DNA of 64,000 nucleotides, from NCBI GenBank assembly GCA_032158125.1, contig JASKOT010000042.1, forward strand, positions 1-64,000. The letters run 5' to 3'. Shown here piece by piece: positions 22,849 through 33,905 of this stretch; position 1 is the stretch's first letter; every line of letters starts with the position of its first letter. The notes beneath the pieces were generated by a model. It was not told where the DNA came from. It saw nothing but the letters and a program-made list of their open reading frames with translations, and made no database searches. Source of the stretch: Papiliotrema nemorosa (Eukaryota; Basidiomycota; Tremellomycetes; Tremellales; Rhynchogastremaceae). The translations under genes and the position numbers were made by a program.

Positions 22849-23100
22849 GATGTCTATGTATGCAAGACCGGCGCAGAGGAGAAAGTATTGCCCAGTAATA
22901 GTCTCTGCCTGCCATACCTCGAAACGCGCTGCCAGGTAGAGCGAGAGTGAGCGGCGATCGCCGACGATGAGTTTCCGGGGTCGCGTGTAAACAAATCAAT
23001 CAACCATCCACCTCTCGGTAGCATTACCTCTGTGAACCCTTGCAGCACATTATATCCCCTTGGCCAACCTCAAACCCAGATAGAATCATCCTCAACCACC

Positions 23101-24318
23101 ATGGCCCCGCGAAAATCGACGACGAGGGGATCTCTATTGGTGAAATCCAACTCGATAGCATCAAGTAGTAAAATCACCCTCAACTCTCTACCTCCTGCCA
23201 ATGTACCCAATACAATCACCCCGGAATACGTCGCCAAGCCACGTCCAAGAATATACATGGAAGAAGCAGATCGAGAGAAGATGGTCCAAGAGGTACAACC
23301 TGCCCCAGTCTCGGAGCTCATAGCTGACCCTTCAGTTGGTCGGGTTCTTCCCTCGAAAGGTCTGTGATGATATTACAAAAGCGGCAAGGAACGAGATAGA
23401 CAGTACGATGGGGAGTTTGGAGAATTGGGCGAATAGCAGGGTATCACCTGATGACGATGATGCGCAACGAGAAGTCAATATTGTAAATCCAGCCGGATGT
23501 CCATCAGGAGGGAGACTGATTAACAGGGATTGTACGCTTCAGAATCCCTTTTGGAGAGCAGAATCGACAAAGAATGCGACAAACTCACCGCATGGCTACT
23601 GCGTAACCCGTTTGACTTCAAAGGCGATAGGGATTACGTTCTGGTATGTCTCCTCTGCAACTGCTGTACCAGCCGATCATAGACTAACCTTTAGCCGTGG
23701 CATTCCGGGGTCGACTTTCCAAGGGGAGAGTACATAGCGTCATTACCTGATGGACAAGCAGAACTCGATCGTCGGCTGGCAGAACTCCGCAAGAAGACTG
23801 AACAGGTATGCTATCAGCTCGGACCAATTCTGAGAAGTGTACAGCTAACACCCAGGCGAGGCTGGTCTCGCAACGCCTGGAATCAGCCGAAAAGATGATA
23901 GATAGGAGGTTGGAGATTGCAAAGCAACGTAAAGCAGAAGTGGGCTTTGTCAAGGAGATTCTACAATCATCAGGATGTGAGTGCCCAGCCCATCAATCTT
24001 TTCCTGCTCCCCTGCATCGTTCGCAATGGCTAAATCGCAGTATCGCCTCTACCCCGTAAAGCCGAGACTATCAAACGATCCTTATCTGCACTTCACGATG
24101 AGATAGCTCCTGTCGATATTCCCACGCCTATCCCACCTCAATCTTTACCTCCCGGATCTAAAGCCTGGGAAATGGGTCGACAGGCTTACCTCAATTGGGC
24201 GGTGGGCAAGCTGGTACCTCCTCCCAGCACAGGTGAGGAAGCGATCGAAGGTGTAGAGAGGGACATGAAAGCTGGTGGTGGGTCGGAAGGCGTTGAAAGG
24301 TTGAATAGTGCATCGTGA
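23101..24318 (+). CDS. MTW1: Kinetochore protein Mis12/Mtw1
   Basis: Six exons, 23101-23292, 23336-23482, 23527-23643, 23695-23805, 23856-23976 and 24041-24318, give 321 residues. The Mis12 signature is clear: ELVGFFPRKVCDDITKAARNE (helical head), then GLYASESLLESRIDKECDKL followed by AWLLRNPFDF, then a coiled coil (RRLAELRKKTEQARLVSQRL). The protein is a subunit of the MIND/Mis12 complex that links CENP-C at the inner kinetochore to Ndc80. An N-terminal Ser/Lys-rich tail of about 50 residues precedes the domain. The five intron phases all agree. Start context is ACCATGG. Confidence 0.9.
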
Positions 24319-24632
24319 GATTTGTACTGGTATGTATATCTGACCTGTCTTGTGAGGACCGGACGAGACAGATACCTGGTCTGCGCTCTCTCACGCCTGG
24401 ACGCTTCGCACGTAGACCACCCATCGACCGTTGTGGCAATCTCATGAGCACATCGAAGCAAGTCACGAAACATGCATACGCATCGACCCAAGGGGATATA
24501 TGCACAGGTCCACTCATCATACCGAAAACCAAAAGAGTGTGGTCGAAATGTATAATATTATGATATAGCATAGGGGGGTATCCAATCGAGCCCATCTCAT
24601 CGATGATATCCGAGAAGCGCAGTCGTGTCCGC
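24319..24632. other. Convergent 3' region between MTW1 and the MHYT gene
   Basis: This stretch has no gene that I can support. It should contain the two 3' UTRs. A candidate AATATTATGATATAG A/T-rich spot near 24550 could be a polyadenylation region. Confidence 0.5.
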
Positions 24633-27493
24633 CTAGATTTCTCTGGCGGAAGACTGCCAATCGTATCCGTCGAACCAACTTCCAAACTCGCTTCTCTCCA
24701 ACGTTCGCATAGATCGAAGGTACCATCCATCCAATCGTTGTCTCACTCCATTGTAGATCGGAGGACCGGGAATTGTTCGTCGTCCGGTGAGGTCCGGAGC
24801 GGTGGTTCGGCCCACAATCGCATTGAAACCCTTCTTTAACCCTGTATCGCTGCCACCGGTACCAGGTCGTTTGTTTCCATTTTGACCGATAGGTGGGGTG
24901 AGATGTGGATCGTTGTTTGCCTTGGGGTACAGTTTTTCATCGTCCATATCAGTCTCTTCCGAAAAGGCGGTGGGAGAGGTGGGCGAGGTGATCGAGGCGA
25001 CGGAAACTTGTCGACGATGCGTATCCACCGACATATTTCGTCGCGTTCGAACCGACCACAGACCCGTCGATTGGTTGGCGTGATCGGCGAATGGACTCTG
25101 AATCTGAATGGCAGAGACACCCTTTTCTTCTGCTGCAATTTCTGCAGCAAGGTCGGTCGGGATCAAGGGGTAAGACTTGGCAATTTCACTGTGAAGCGAT
25201 TTACACACGTCATTCCACATTTTACCTCGAATGAGCATGTTCTGAGATTTGGCAAAGAGAGACCAGGGAGTGTAGATGAAAGGTGGAGGCGGCTTGTCAG
25301 ACTCGGATCGACCCGAGTTGAGCGCCGGAGCTTGAATACCGGATGCTCGAGACTGAACCGGCGAGAGGTGTGCCTCTGGAGCAGGAAGGACGACTTCAAG
25401 TACGACCATCTGAGCAGGAGGTTCATCATCGTAGTTGGTCGAGGGAAGTTCGATAATCTCCGGGGATAGTCGAGCAATGTGCTGAATCTGGGGCCATGGC
25501 TTCAGAGCCGTCGAGAGCGATTCAATGGCCACCGCCATGGCAGCTTGGAACTCGTACAAAGCTTCATCGTCTTGGGACTGAATCGAGCCAGACCCAGTGT
25601 CGGACGTCTCGGCGGCGTGTATGGCGGCATTGGCTCGCGACATGACATCGCCCATGCTGAGGTTGCTACATTCTCGAATCCACGCTCGCATGCTCGCCGA
25701 CAGCGGGAAGTGTACATCTGGAAGTCGGTAGGCCGGGATCTGGTGTCGAGCAAAGTTGTATACAAGGACATCGATACCGTGACCGGCAGTGGTAGGTCTG
25801 ACTCCGAACATTCCCAGATAGGTACCGCCAGTCTGGACAACAGGTCGGGATCCTCGTTTGGCGTATGTCTTGCAAGCAGACAAGAAGACATCCATTTCCC
25901 CCTTTCCCACACCCATGTGATCGGCCAGTGTTCGCGAGAAGAAACGAGTCTCGGTCAGTCGGTAACCCCTCTCGAGCCAATAATCGACACTGTCAAAGTC
26001 GGGTTGAGTTTCCTGGCTCATCTTGGGGTAATCGAGAGACATTGGCTGACCGTTACCCAGTTCTCGAACAAGGAAGAGCAAGACACCTTCAGAGTTGTGA
26101 AGTTTGAGCGTGATACCATGGATTGAGCTTTCGTCGTCCTTGTGAATGACATCTCCGCCATCCTCGTTACTGGGACTTCGGGTACCGGTAGTCATGACTC
26201 GATCAAAGAGCTCTCCCAGTGATTCGACCGACATACCGAGTTGCTGTGCAAGCAAGACGGACGCTTCGACGAATCGCTGTCGGAACTTTTCGCTTTGCCA
26301 AGTTGAAGCCGACGTCTTGTTGGCAGGTTTGTTTTTACGCTGACTGAAGTGCTCAATGATTCGAGGGACAAAGGGTCGAACGAGCTGCCAGTTGTACGAA
26401 AGCTGGTACAGCCATTGAAAAGTGTTTTGTCGAGGGTCGAGCTCCGCCATGACTCGCTTGAGATCGGCTTCCGTCTCGATGGCTTGCATGGGGATCGTTC
26501 CATCGTGCTTGACCAGGATCTTTCCGTCTTCAGCAAAGGTGGCACTGGCGACGACAATATGTCGAGCTTTGTTTCGCATATCTCGTCGAGTGAGCAAGTC
26601 GGCAAAGGCGAGAGCGACAGCGATGATGATGATTACGCCGCACATGACGGAGATGGCAATGGTCAATCGAGTCGCTTGCTCACTACCCTTTGCGAGAGAC
26701 ACGGGCGCCACCCCTCGTTTGACGCTATAAGAAGCACCGCCCAGACCGAGGTAGTGCATTCCGCAAACGGCGACAGCGAGGAAGATGCTGCACAGACCTC
26801 GCTTCCAGAAAGAGTCGGACCAGTGGGCTCTGAATCGGAAAAATGCAAAGAGAGCGGCAGTCGCGGCTACGGATGCGAGGATCAAGGCAAAGACGACGGT
26901 GACGGCAGTGTAAGACGGGATGAGGTAAGGGAGGCGGAAAGAGGCCGAATAGTGCATCAGTCCGACTGGACGTCAGCGCAGAATTATGTACTGTACCCAC
27001 TGGTCAACCCGACAAAGATGCCCGAAAAGACGATTCGCCAGAGAGGAATCTCCATCTCGTAACCGATGAACCAAAAGGCCACCATGGTCGCGATCAGCGG
27101 GACGAGCAGAGAGAGGGCGGTCATGCCTTTCGAGAACTGTGGTGAGGATGCATCTCATTCGTTACTCACCTCGATATACCACGTAAGGTCTGGACTGGCG
27201 ATGAGACGGACACTGATCATACTGACGAAATGCATACCCCACACACCAACTGTGATGAAGCAGATGGCGGCTGATGTGAGGAGTAGGTGATTTCGCCATC
27301 CACGCGACGAAGTCCTTCGACCAAGTAGCAGCAGCGTCGCGTATGATCCGAGAATCGACACGATGATCGACAAGACGAGAATACCAGGAAGGGGATGAAG
27401 GGGTACATGGTGTTCATTATAGTACTCGACCAATGCCTGAGGATCTAGGATAAGCACGCGACTTGTGGGGGCGGGAAACGCGTACCGTCCCAT
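24633..27493 (-). CDS. MHYT-domain integral membrane sensor
   Basis: Three exons, 27493-27170, 27136-27001 and 26965-24633, give 930 residues. The first 300 residues hold about seven membrane segments with three MHYT-type repeats: GVWGMHFVSM, IGLMHYSASF (formed across the second splice, donor GTGGGT) and VCGMHYLGLGG. In bacteria the His and Met residues of MHYT repeats are proposed to bind copper and to sense oxygen, CO or NO in front of signalling domains. Here the C-terminal 600 residues are cytosolic and hold no EAL or GGDEF domain; they include a conserved fungal part (TFQWLYQLSYNWQLVRPFVP; YLGMFGVRPTTAGHGIDVLV) and a disordered Ser/Thr-rich tail. The signalling output is unknown. Confidence 0.9.
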
Positions 27494-28928
27494 AATTCTT
27501 GAGGTGGATGTCCCATTATATGCCAGGCCGAAGTGGATCGCTGCAGACGTTAGGATGACGGACTTTGTATATCAGACTCGCTGGAATGGGAGCGCAAAGA
27601 GAAGATGGAGGAGGAAATGATCGACGTTGGACAAGGTCCAGAAGAGTCGAATAGAAGGGAGAAATCAACGGCGATGAGACTGTGGTTCACCACTAAGTAG
27701 CCTTGGTCGCTAATATGACCCTGATGTACACCTGATCTGGATCGGGAAGACCCAAATATTCAAATGAAAAAGGAGGAGAGGGGAGTTGCGAGACAACACG
27801 TACGATTTCAAAGTTGGCCAAGCTGGGTCGTGGCGACGATGGGTCAATGTGTCAAGGGGTTACAGTGGGGCGATGAACGTCGCAGGTTGTCGTAAGGCGG
27901 TGATTGCCAGGTGGCTGGATGGGCGTGAGCGATGTGTCTTTTATGCAAGAACAGCGATCGATGATTGCAGTCTGAGAGATAGAGAGGGGCGTTCGAAGGG
28001 GCGCGAGATTGACGAGGATGAGAAGCGAGGAGTAACCAGGTTCGGGTGGATGAGACCAGTAGCCGGGTAGGTCTTGGATACCCTGTGATGGTGACTTTTA
28101 TGAGTCAAGTGAGAAGGAGTCTACAGTGGGTGAATGGTGATAAGTATCTAATGGAAATTGTTCTTCGATGGGTGTGTGCATCGGGAGGGTCCCATTCGGA
28201 GTGGATGATCCCGTCGCTCAAGAGGTACCATCAATGGTTGATACACTTGCCGTCACTCGATCACTCGCGCTAGTGATCGCATGCTGGCTGTCGGGGTTTC
28301 ATATATCGGGAAAGTGTGTGGGTAGACCTGACGTGTAGAGGGACTTACCAGGCGATGAACAATCTGACCTGCCTAGAGTGAGCTTGACGAGGCCGCTCCT
28401 TTACAGCGGCAAGAAAATCCTCCAGTCTTGAAATTGTTGGGCTGTGATGGGATCAAAAGACGGAATGTCTCTGTGATCGCCGATTGAAGTGGTTTCAGAA
28501 ATGACCAGGGGTCAATTGGATACGATTCGACCCGTGCATTTCTTTATATGCTCCCTTCTCGACTGTCTGGTGACTACTCGTCATCTGTTCTTCAGAATGT
28601 GAGCAGGGGGTCAAGAAGTGTGAGAAACGGAACCCAGGCGGGGGTGTCCAAAAGGTACAGTTCAAAGGAGGGACATGCTTTGAATTGGTCAGGTTCGAGG
28701 GTGATTCCTGACACACGAGGGACTGGACCCCCCCGGCTCGGGAATTTACCCGAAGAAGCCCCTCGAGGGAGATATAGTTTGCCACCCACCCATCACGGAG
28801 ATCGCCATCATGTCCACCTGAAACGGCATTAGTCGGTTGCGCTCCGACTCTGATTGAAATCTCTAGATTATCACTCGTCGGCTGATTCAACTTCTTCTTT
28901 CTCTCGTTCATACTCGACCTTGATCATC
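27494..28928. other. Divergent intergenic region, 1.4 kb, no gene seen
   Basis: It lies between the divergent MHYT sensor and NFU1 genes. I find no frame with protein-like composition on either strand and no clear tRNA fold. The unusual length suggests long leaders or regulation, most likely of the MHYT gene. Short GC-rich blocks occur near 28725-28745. Confidence 0.55.
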
Positions 28929-29919
28929 ATGGCCAGCTTCGCTCCCTCATCACTGCGACCTCTCATCGCATCCTCGTCTAGAACAGCCAGGACCGTTGCG
29001 CAGCCATTGCGCCGATCGATCCCCTCCCGATCGTTTGCCTCTTCTTCCAAATGTCGTCTCGCCGCTTCATCGCCCAAGTCAGGCATCCTAAGTCATACTC
29101 CCAGCCCTCGTCAGAGAGTTTCCATAGCCAGGGGAATGGCCTACCAGCAGCGTGAGTAGGATACTGGCACTTGATCAAATATCGCAAATGCTGACAAAGC
29201 AGAACGGACCATGTTCATTCAAACGGAAAGCACACCCAACGAGGCATCCCTCAAATTCATCCCAGGTGTTCCAGTCACCACATCTGGAACACATGAATTC
29301 CTTGACATCCGATCTGCCCTCCCTTCTCCCCTCGCGACTCGCCTTCTCCACATTGACGGTTTGACGGGTGTCTTCTTTGGCCCCGATTTCGTCACTTGCT
29401 CCAAGGATGAGTCATTCTCCTGGGCTATTCTGAAACCTGAAATCTTCGCCGTACTCATGGAACACTTCTCCTCTGGTCAATCACTGTTCCGAGATGGAGA
29501 GTCGACATCTGGTGCAGAGGATACGAGGATATTGGATACCGATACCGAGGTGGTGGGAATGATCAAGGAGTTGCTGGAGACCCGGGTCAGACCTGCTATA
29601 CAGGAGGATGGTGGAGACATCGAGTGCAAAGGGTTCAACGAGGAGTCTGGAGTGGTCAGTTTGAAGCTCAAGGGAAGCTGTCGAGGATGCAGTTCGAGTA
29701 GTGTGACGTTGAAGAATGGGATAGAGAGGATGTTGATGCATTATGTTCCGGAAGTGCAGTTGGTCGAACAGGTGAGTGTGGAACAGCGAAGAAGACAATG
29801 CTGATGCATAGGTTCTCGACGAGGAGGAGATCATTGCAAACAACGAGTTCGAAAAGTTTGAGAAGAGGTTGGAAGAGAAGGCAAAGCAGCAGGAAGAGCA
29901 GGGCAAGAGATCAAAGTGA
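28929..29919 (+). CDS. NFU1: Mitochondrial Fe-S cluster scaffold NFU1
   Basis: Three exons, 28929-29151, 29203-29771 and 29812-29919, encode 299 residues. The N-terminal 75 residues are rich in Arg and Ser without acidic residues until late (RSIPSRSFASSSKCRLA), a typical mitochondrial presequence. The Nfu N-terminal domain follows (MFIQTESTPNEASLKFIPG ... FFGPDFVTCSKD). The NifU-like domain has DGGDIECKGF and the CxxC cluster ligand in GSCRGCSSSSVTLKNGIERM. A Glu/Lys-rich helix of about 35 residues ends the protein. NFU1 delivers [4Fe-4S] clusters to lipoate synthase and respiratory enzymes in the matrix. Confidence 0.95.
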
Positions 29920-30261
29920 GCTTCAATGTTTTCCCATACGGTCTCAAGCTCACTGTATCAGCATGAGCTCGTACATGTCGCACTAGATGTCGAGACACGT
30001 AGATGATGCTACGCGATGCCTATGCAAGACGTGACAAGAGAATATGAATACTTCACTCCTCATCGGAGATTATTGCGCACAGACCTTCCGCCACCTCGGA
30101 TACCTCGGGTGACGCACAGACCACCTCTCTCACTGCTTCACATATAAAAGACATTCACGTCTACCTTCCCTTTACTCTACTCTTCTTCTCACCCTTCTAC
30201 CCTTCTTCGTTTACTCCCCACTCCTACTGCACCTCCTTCTTGTAACGGCTGCATTCTTACC
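29920..30261. other. Intergenic region with pyrimidine-rich promoter
   Basis: The first part is the NFU1 3' region. The second part (30120-30255) is strongly pyrimidine-rich (repeated CTTC and CCCTTC) and includes a TATAAAAG box at about 30142, so it is a good promoter for the 30262 gene. Confidence 0.6.
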
Positions 30262-31851
30262 ATGACTTGTACAGTTTGCACTTGCCCTGGTGGCCTTTCA
30301 TGCTCTACTTTCTCCCAAGCGACATTCACCGGTCCCCTCGGTGAGATTGCTGAAGCGTACAAGGTGAGTTGCTGCTCCTCGTGTCCTTCCTCGTCTCTGC
30401 TCGATGTTATTGTAGCTTCTTGGACGTTCGCTTCCTCTTCTTCGTCGGTCCTTCCTGCCCCTTTGCTTGCCCTCCCCTTTCCCACTTGTCACCAAGAAGG
30501 GCGTATTACACAGGCAGGGGAGCAAAGCGACAGCAAAAGTATTGAGAGGACAACGCAGGGGAAGAAGTTGGTTCCGACGTCAGAGAATGATACTCCTCGC
30601 GGGTGGCGCGATGAGCAAATCCCGCTAACGGTTAGAAAAGCCTTTGGGATGCGACATCGGGTCACGATATAGGTGAATACGAGCTCGCAGCGCTCAAACT
30701 TGAAGTGGCGGCTGTCCTTGGCATGGACCCATTGCGGCCGATTCCCACGGCAAGCGTCGTCCCCAAATTGTGAGCCTAGGCTTGGTCAATCATGCTGTCA
30801 CTGATATCAGTGGGAACTGTGCGCGAACCTTCACCATCAAGCTTCTCAAGTACAGAATGTGCCAGGGATCACCTCATACCGCCCGCGCCCTCGTGCTCAT
30901 TCCTTGTTTGGCGGAATCCCACCCAGACCGTCCTCTTCCGCCAGCATTGCTCGACATGGTCCGTAGGGTCTCATTTGGACAAGTACCCAATTACGGCGAT
31001 TGGAGACTGAGACCCGATCTCTTTACTGTCTTTTCGACCGGGATAAAACCTCCTACATATAAGCCGGACATTTTCTCCATGAGTGTAATGCAGCAAATGG
31101 TATGGACAGCTTGGGCTACGACTCGCGCGAGGGAGATGTTGGGCGATATAGACGCTTGGCGCGATTGGTCGTATGAAGGGATAGCGGCGTGGGTGGAATC
31201 CGTGACACGCTGAGCAAGACTGACCCCACTCAGCGCTCCCTTGCCGGTCAAGCTGTATCCCGAAATGTTCCTTTCTGCTGCGCCAGATAGTCCCGAGTTG
31301 GATCCTCCGTTCATCCCCAGAGATTACGACTATCCGTTGTTCGCACCTCTTTATCTCGAGAGCAGCAAGGCGACACAGTATCAATCCAATACTTCCGATT
31401 CGGGCGTTAGTTCCAGTCTAGAGGGTACATCGAACTCCGATTGCCATTCTGGCTCCGGGCGTGATATGAGCTCGGGATGCGAATCTAGTTCCGCCGCCAG
31501 CTCTAGCTCCGTTCATACCATTGACAACTCCGATAGCAGTGGAGGCGACACGGACAGTGATTCGGCCAGCTCGACCCGAGTCGTCATTACACCTCCTTAT
31601 GGACCCTATGAGACGCACGAAGAGATGATGCGCCGCATGGTCAGTGTATTCAGCCTTTAAGATGCTAACGCCAGTTTGCGAGTCATATCACCGTGCCCAG
31701 TCCTTACCACCCTCCTGCAACACCTCCTCCCGAACCGGGATACTACGTACGCACGGCGTTTATGGGTTCAATGGGATTCGTGCCAGTATGTTACGCGGGG
31801 CGTTGTCCGCCTGGCTATCCTTGCGGTTGCCGCGCTATGCCCATACTCTAG
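30262..31851 (+). CDS. Hypothetical protein with Cys-rich ends, unknown family
   Basis: Five exons, 30262-30363, 30636-30769, 30811-31188, 31234-31639 and 31675-31851, give 398 residues; phases agree at every junction. The first intron is long for this window (about 270 nt). The N-terminus is Cys-rich (MTCTVCTCPGGLSC). A globular part follows (WDATSGHDIGEYELAALKLE; HTARALVLIPCLAESH; FSMSVMQQMVWTAWATTRA). Next comes a Ser/Asp-rich acidic stretch of about 90 residues, then a Pro/Tyr-rich end with a second Cys cluster (CYAGRCPPGYPCGCRAM). I do not recognise the family. The two Cys clusters could bind metal or be membrane-proximal. The strong promoter (TATA box) suggests a well-expressed or inducible gene. 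Confidence 0.7.
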
Positions 31852-32159
31852 ATTTTCGCGATAAGCCTTGACCGTAATGCTATGACTTGTACTCTTGTTA
31901 GTCCTATATAGCCAGTTGATCGTTGTAGTTCGTATGCAAGTGGTTTGTACAAAGCGAGTCGAGACGGTCTCTCCGTCGACGCGAGTTATCTGCTCGGTTT
32001 TGCGATGACCGAGGTGTTTTCGACAATTTCCAAGATAACACGAGGCAAACCCATTGTCCACTTATTCCAATACACTCAAAAAGACCCTCGAAAGGTCAAG
32101 ACATTCGGTGAAAAGGAAGAGAAGGTTGTCGTTTGATCACCTCAGTACCTCTTCAAGCA
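31852..32159. other. Intergenic region, no gene seen
   Basis: This stretch lies between the hypothetical gene and the carrier gene, both on the plus strand. It should hold a 3' UTR and the carrier promoter. I see no further feature. Confidence 0.5.
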
Positions 32160-33530
32160 ATGTCGGAGCTGCTCTCCCCACCTCCTGTTCAACCTGGACT
32201 TCGATTGACACAGACGCAAAAAGACTTGATTGCGGGCAGTATCGGTGGTATCGCTCAAGTTTTGGTCGGTCAAGTGAGGTCCCCCAGTTGGAACTATCAT
32301 GGTGGAAAGCTGAATATAGCCATTTGATATTGTCAAAGTGAGAGTGCAAACGGCGCCCAAGGGGACATACAGCTCGCCCCTTGATTGCGCTCAACAACTC
32401 TTCAAAGCCGACGGTCCGAAAGGGTTCTACAAGGTAAGTATCATGTAAGACGCAATAGGACGAGTGGGTGTTGATGAGGAGGGCACGTTGACCCCGCTGT
32501 TGGGTATTGGAGCGTGTGTGTCGATCCAATTTGGGGCGTTGGAATGGGCAAAAAGGGCGTTTGGATCTAGAGGTGTCCCAGGAAGAGACCTCACTCTGGG
32601 TGAGCACTCCTCTCTACGCTTCTATCATTCACCACTCTGCAAGGTGTTTAGAGTGGTCTGACCGCTAGGTGAGCTGTATGCTTCAGGAGCAATCGCAGGA
32701 GTGGCCAATACAATCGTCGCCAATCCCGTCGAACATATCCGTATTCGTATGTCCATCTACATCCCTATCATGTTTGAATACTGCGGAGTGGGTCGCTAAT
32801 TTCAGGATTACAAACTCAACCTGCCGTCACTCCGAGATTGTATAATGGACCCCTCGACTGTGCACAAAAGCTTTACCAAGCAGGAGGAGTTAGAGCCGTG
32901 TTCAAAGGTCAGATGGCTACCATCCTCCGGGATGGAGCAGGATACGGGTGAGCATCAAACTACACATCCACACATCCTCATATGCTCTTCTGGCGTGTGG
33001 CGGAAGGAGACTATACTGATGATAGATCTTACTTTTTGGCATATGAGTGGCTGGTACAGAAACACATTCGGGAACATCACGTCAAACGATCAGACATCTC
33101 ACCTTTGTGGGCTGTCTCTTATGGTGCAGCAGCAGGATTCGCCTTGTGGGGAACGTAAGTTGACATTCGCACTCACACTAATACCTCACCCTCATATCCT
33201 ATCCACCTCTCATTGCTCACTCACCTTCCATCCTTGACAGGCGCTGTGCTAATGATAGCATCTACCCCGTCGACGTGATCAAGTCGAAATTGCAGACCGA
33301 CTCGTTGGATCTAGCAAAGAGGCAATACAAGGGGATGTTGGATTGCGCCGCGAAAACATTCAGAGCTCAAGGATGGAGAGGGTTCACTGGGGGTCTAGGA
33401 CCTACTCTGCTACGGTACGTTTAGGGTCGAGGTCTGAGCGTTGGGTGGGGTGTTGACTCATGATAGATCTCCTGTGGCTAACGGAGCCACTTTTTGCGCT
33501 TTCGAACTTGCCATGAGGGCTTTGAACTGA
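32160..33530 (+). CDS. YMC1: Mitochondrial inner-membrane carrier, YMC1 type
   Basis: Eight exons, 32160-32273, 32320-32433, 32482-32599, 32669-32746, 32806-32947, 33026-33154, 33259-33414 and 33467-33530, give 304 residues, the usual carrier length. Three repeats each show the carrier signature: [24 protein letters not shown] and [12 protein letters not shown]. Family-specific stretches [36 protein letters not shown], and [14 protein letters not shown] match yeast Ymc1/Ymc2 closely. Those carriers have been linked to glycine/glutamate transport and mitochondrial one-carbon and redox balance; the exact substrate here is inferred. One intron interrupts the Gln-Pro junction just before each of several signatures, as is common for this family in basidiomycetes. 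Confidence 0.93.
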
Positions 33531-33905
33531 GACTCCATTGATCAGTGATCTCGCATTGTAATGGTGGGTTCCCTTGTATAAACTCGTGTGGGCGCTGGGA
33601 GGCCTGAAGTAAAAGGTTAGAGACCGCAACGCTTGGTAGAGAGTAGATCATTCTGGACTATATGTCTTCGCAGCATCAACAGATCCCAGAGATAGTTTGA
33701 ACATTGGACATGCAACACTATACAATCTATACCTCGATTGCCCTATGCACGAGTGTCATGAACACGATCACTGCGGCCAGCACTGGACACAGGGACACAC
33801 GCATGAGGCGCGAAATCATGCAACAATCAATCATTCATTCACTCATCCTCCACAGCAAAGCTCGAAAAGAAGCCCTCCAATGCGACAAGACTATACGTAG
33901 TTGAA
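33531..33905. other. Convergent 3' region between the carrier gene and RCO1
   Basis: This stretch shows no reading frame with protein-like composition. It likely holds the two 3' UTRs. Confidence 0.5.

Noticed and set aside
28640..28740. tRNA-like segment with GGTTCGAG near 28689
   Set aside because: I could not draw an acceptor stem or anticodon arm around it, and the T-arm consensus is imperfect.
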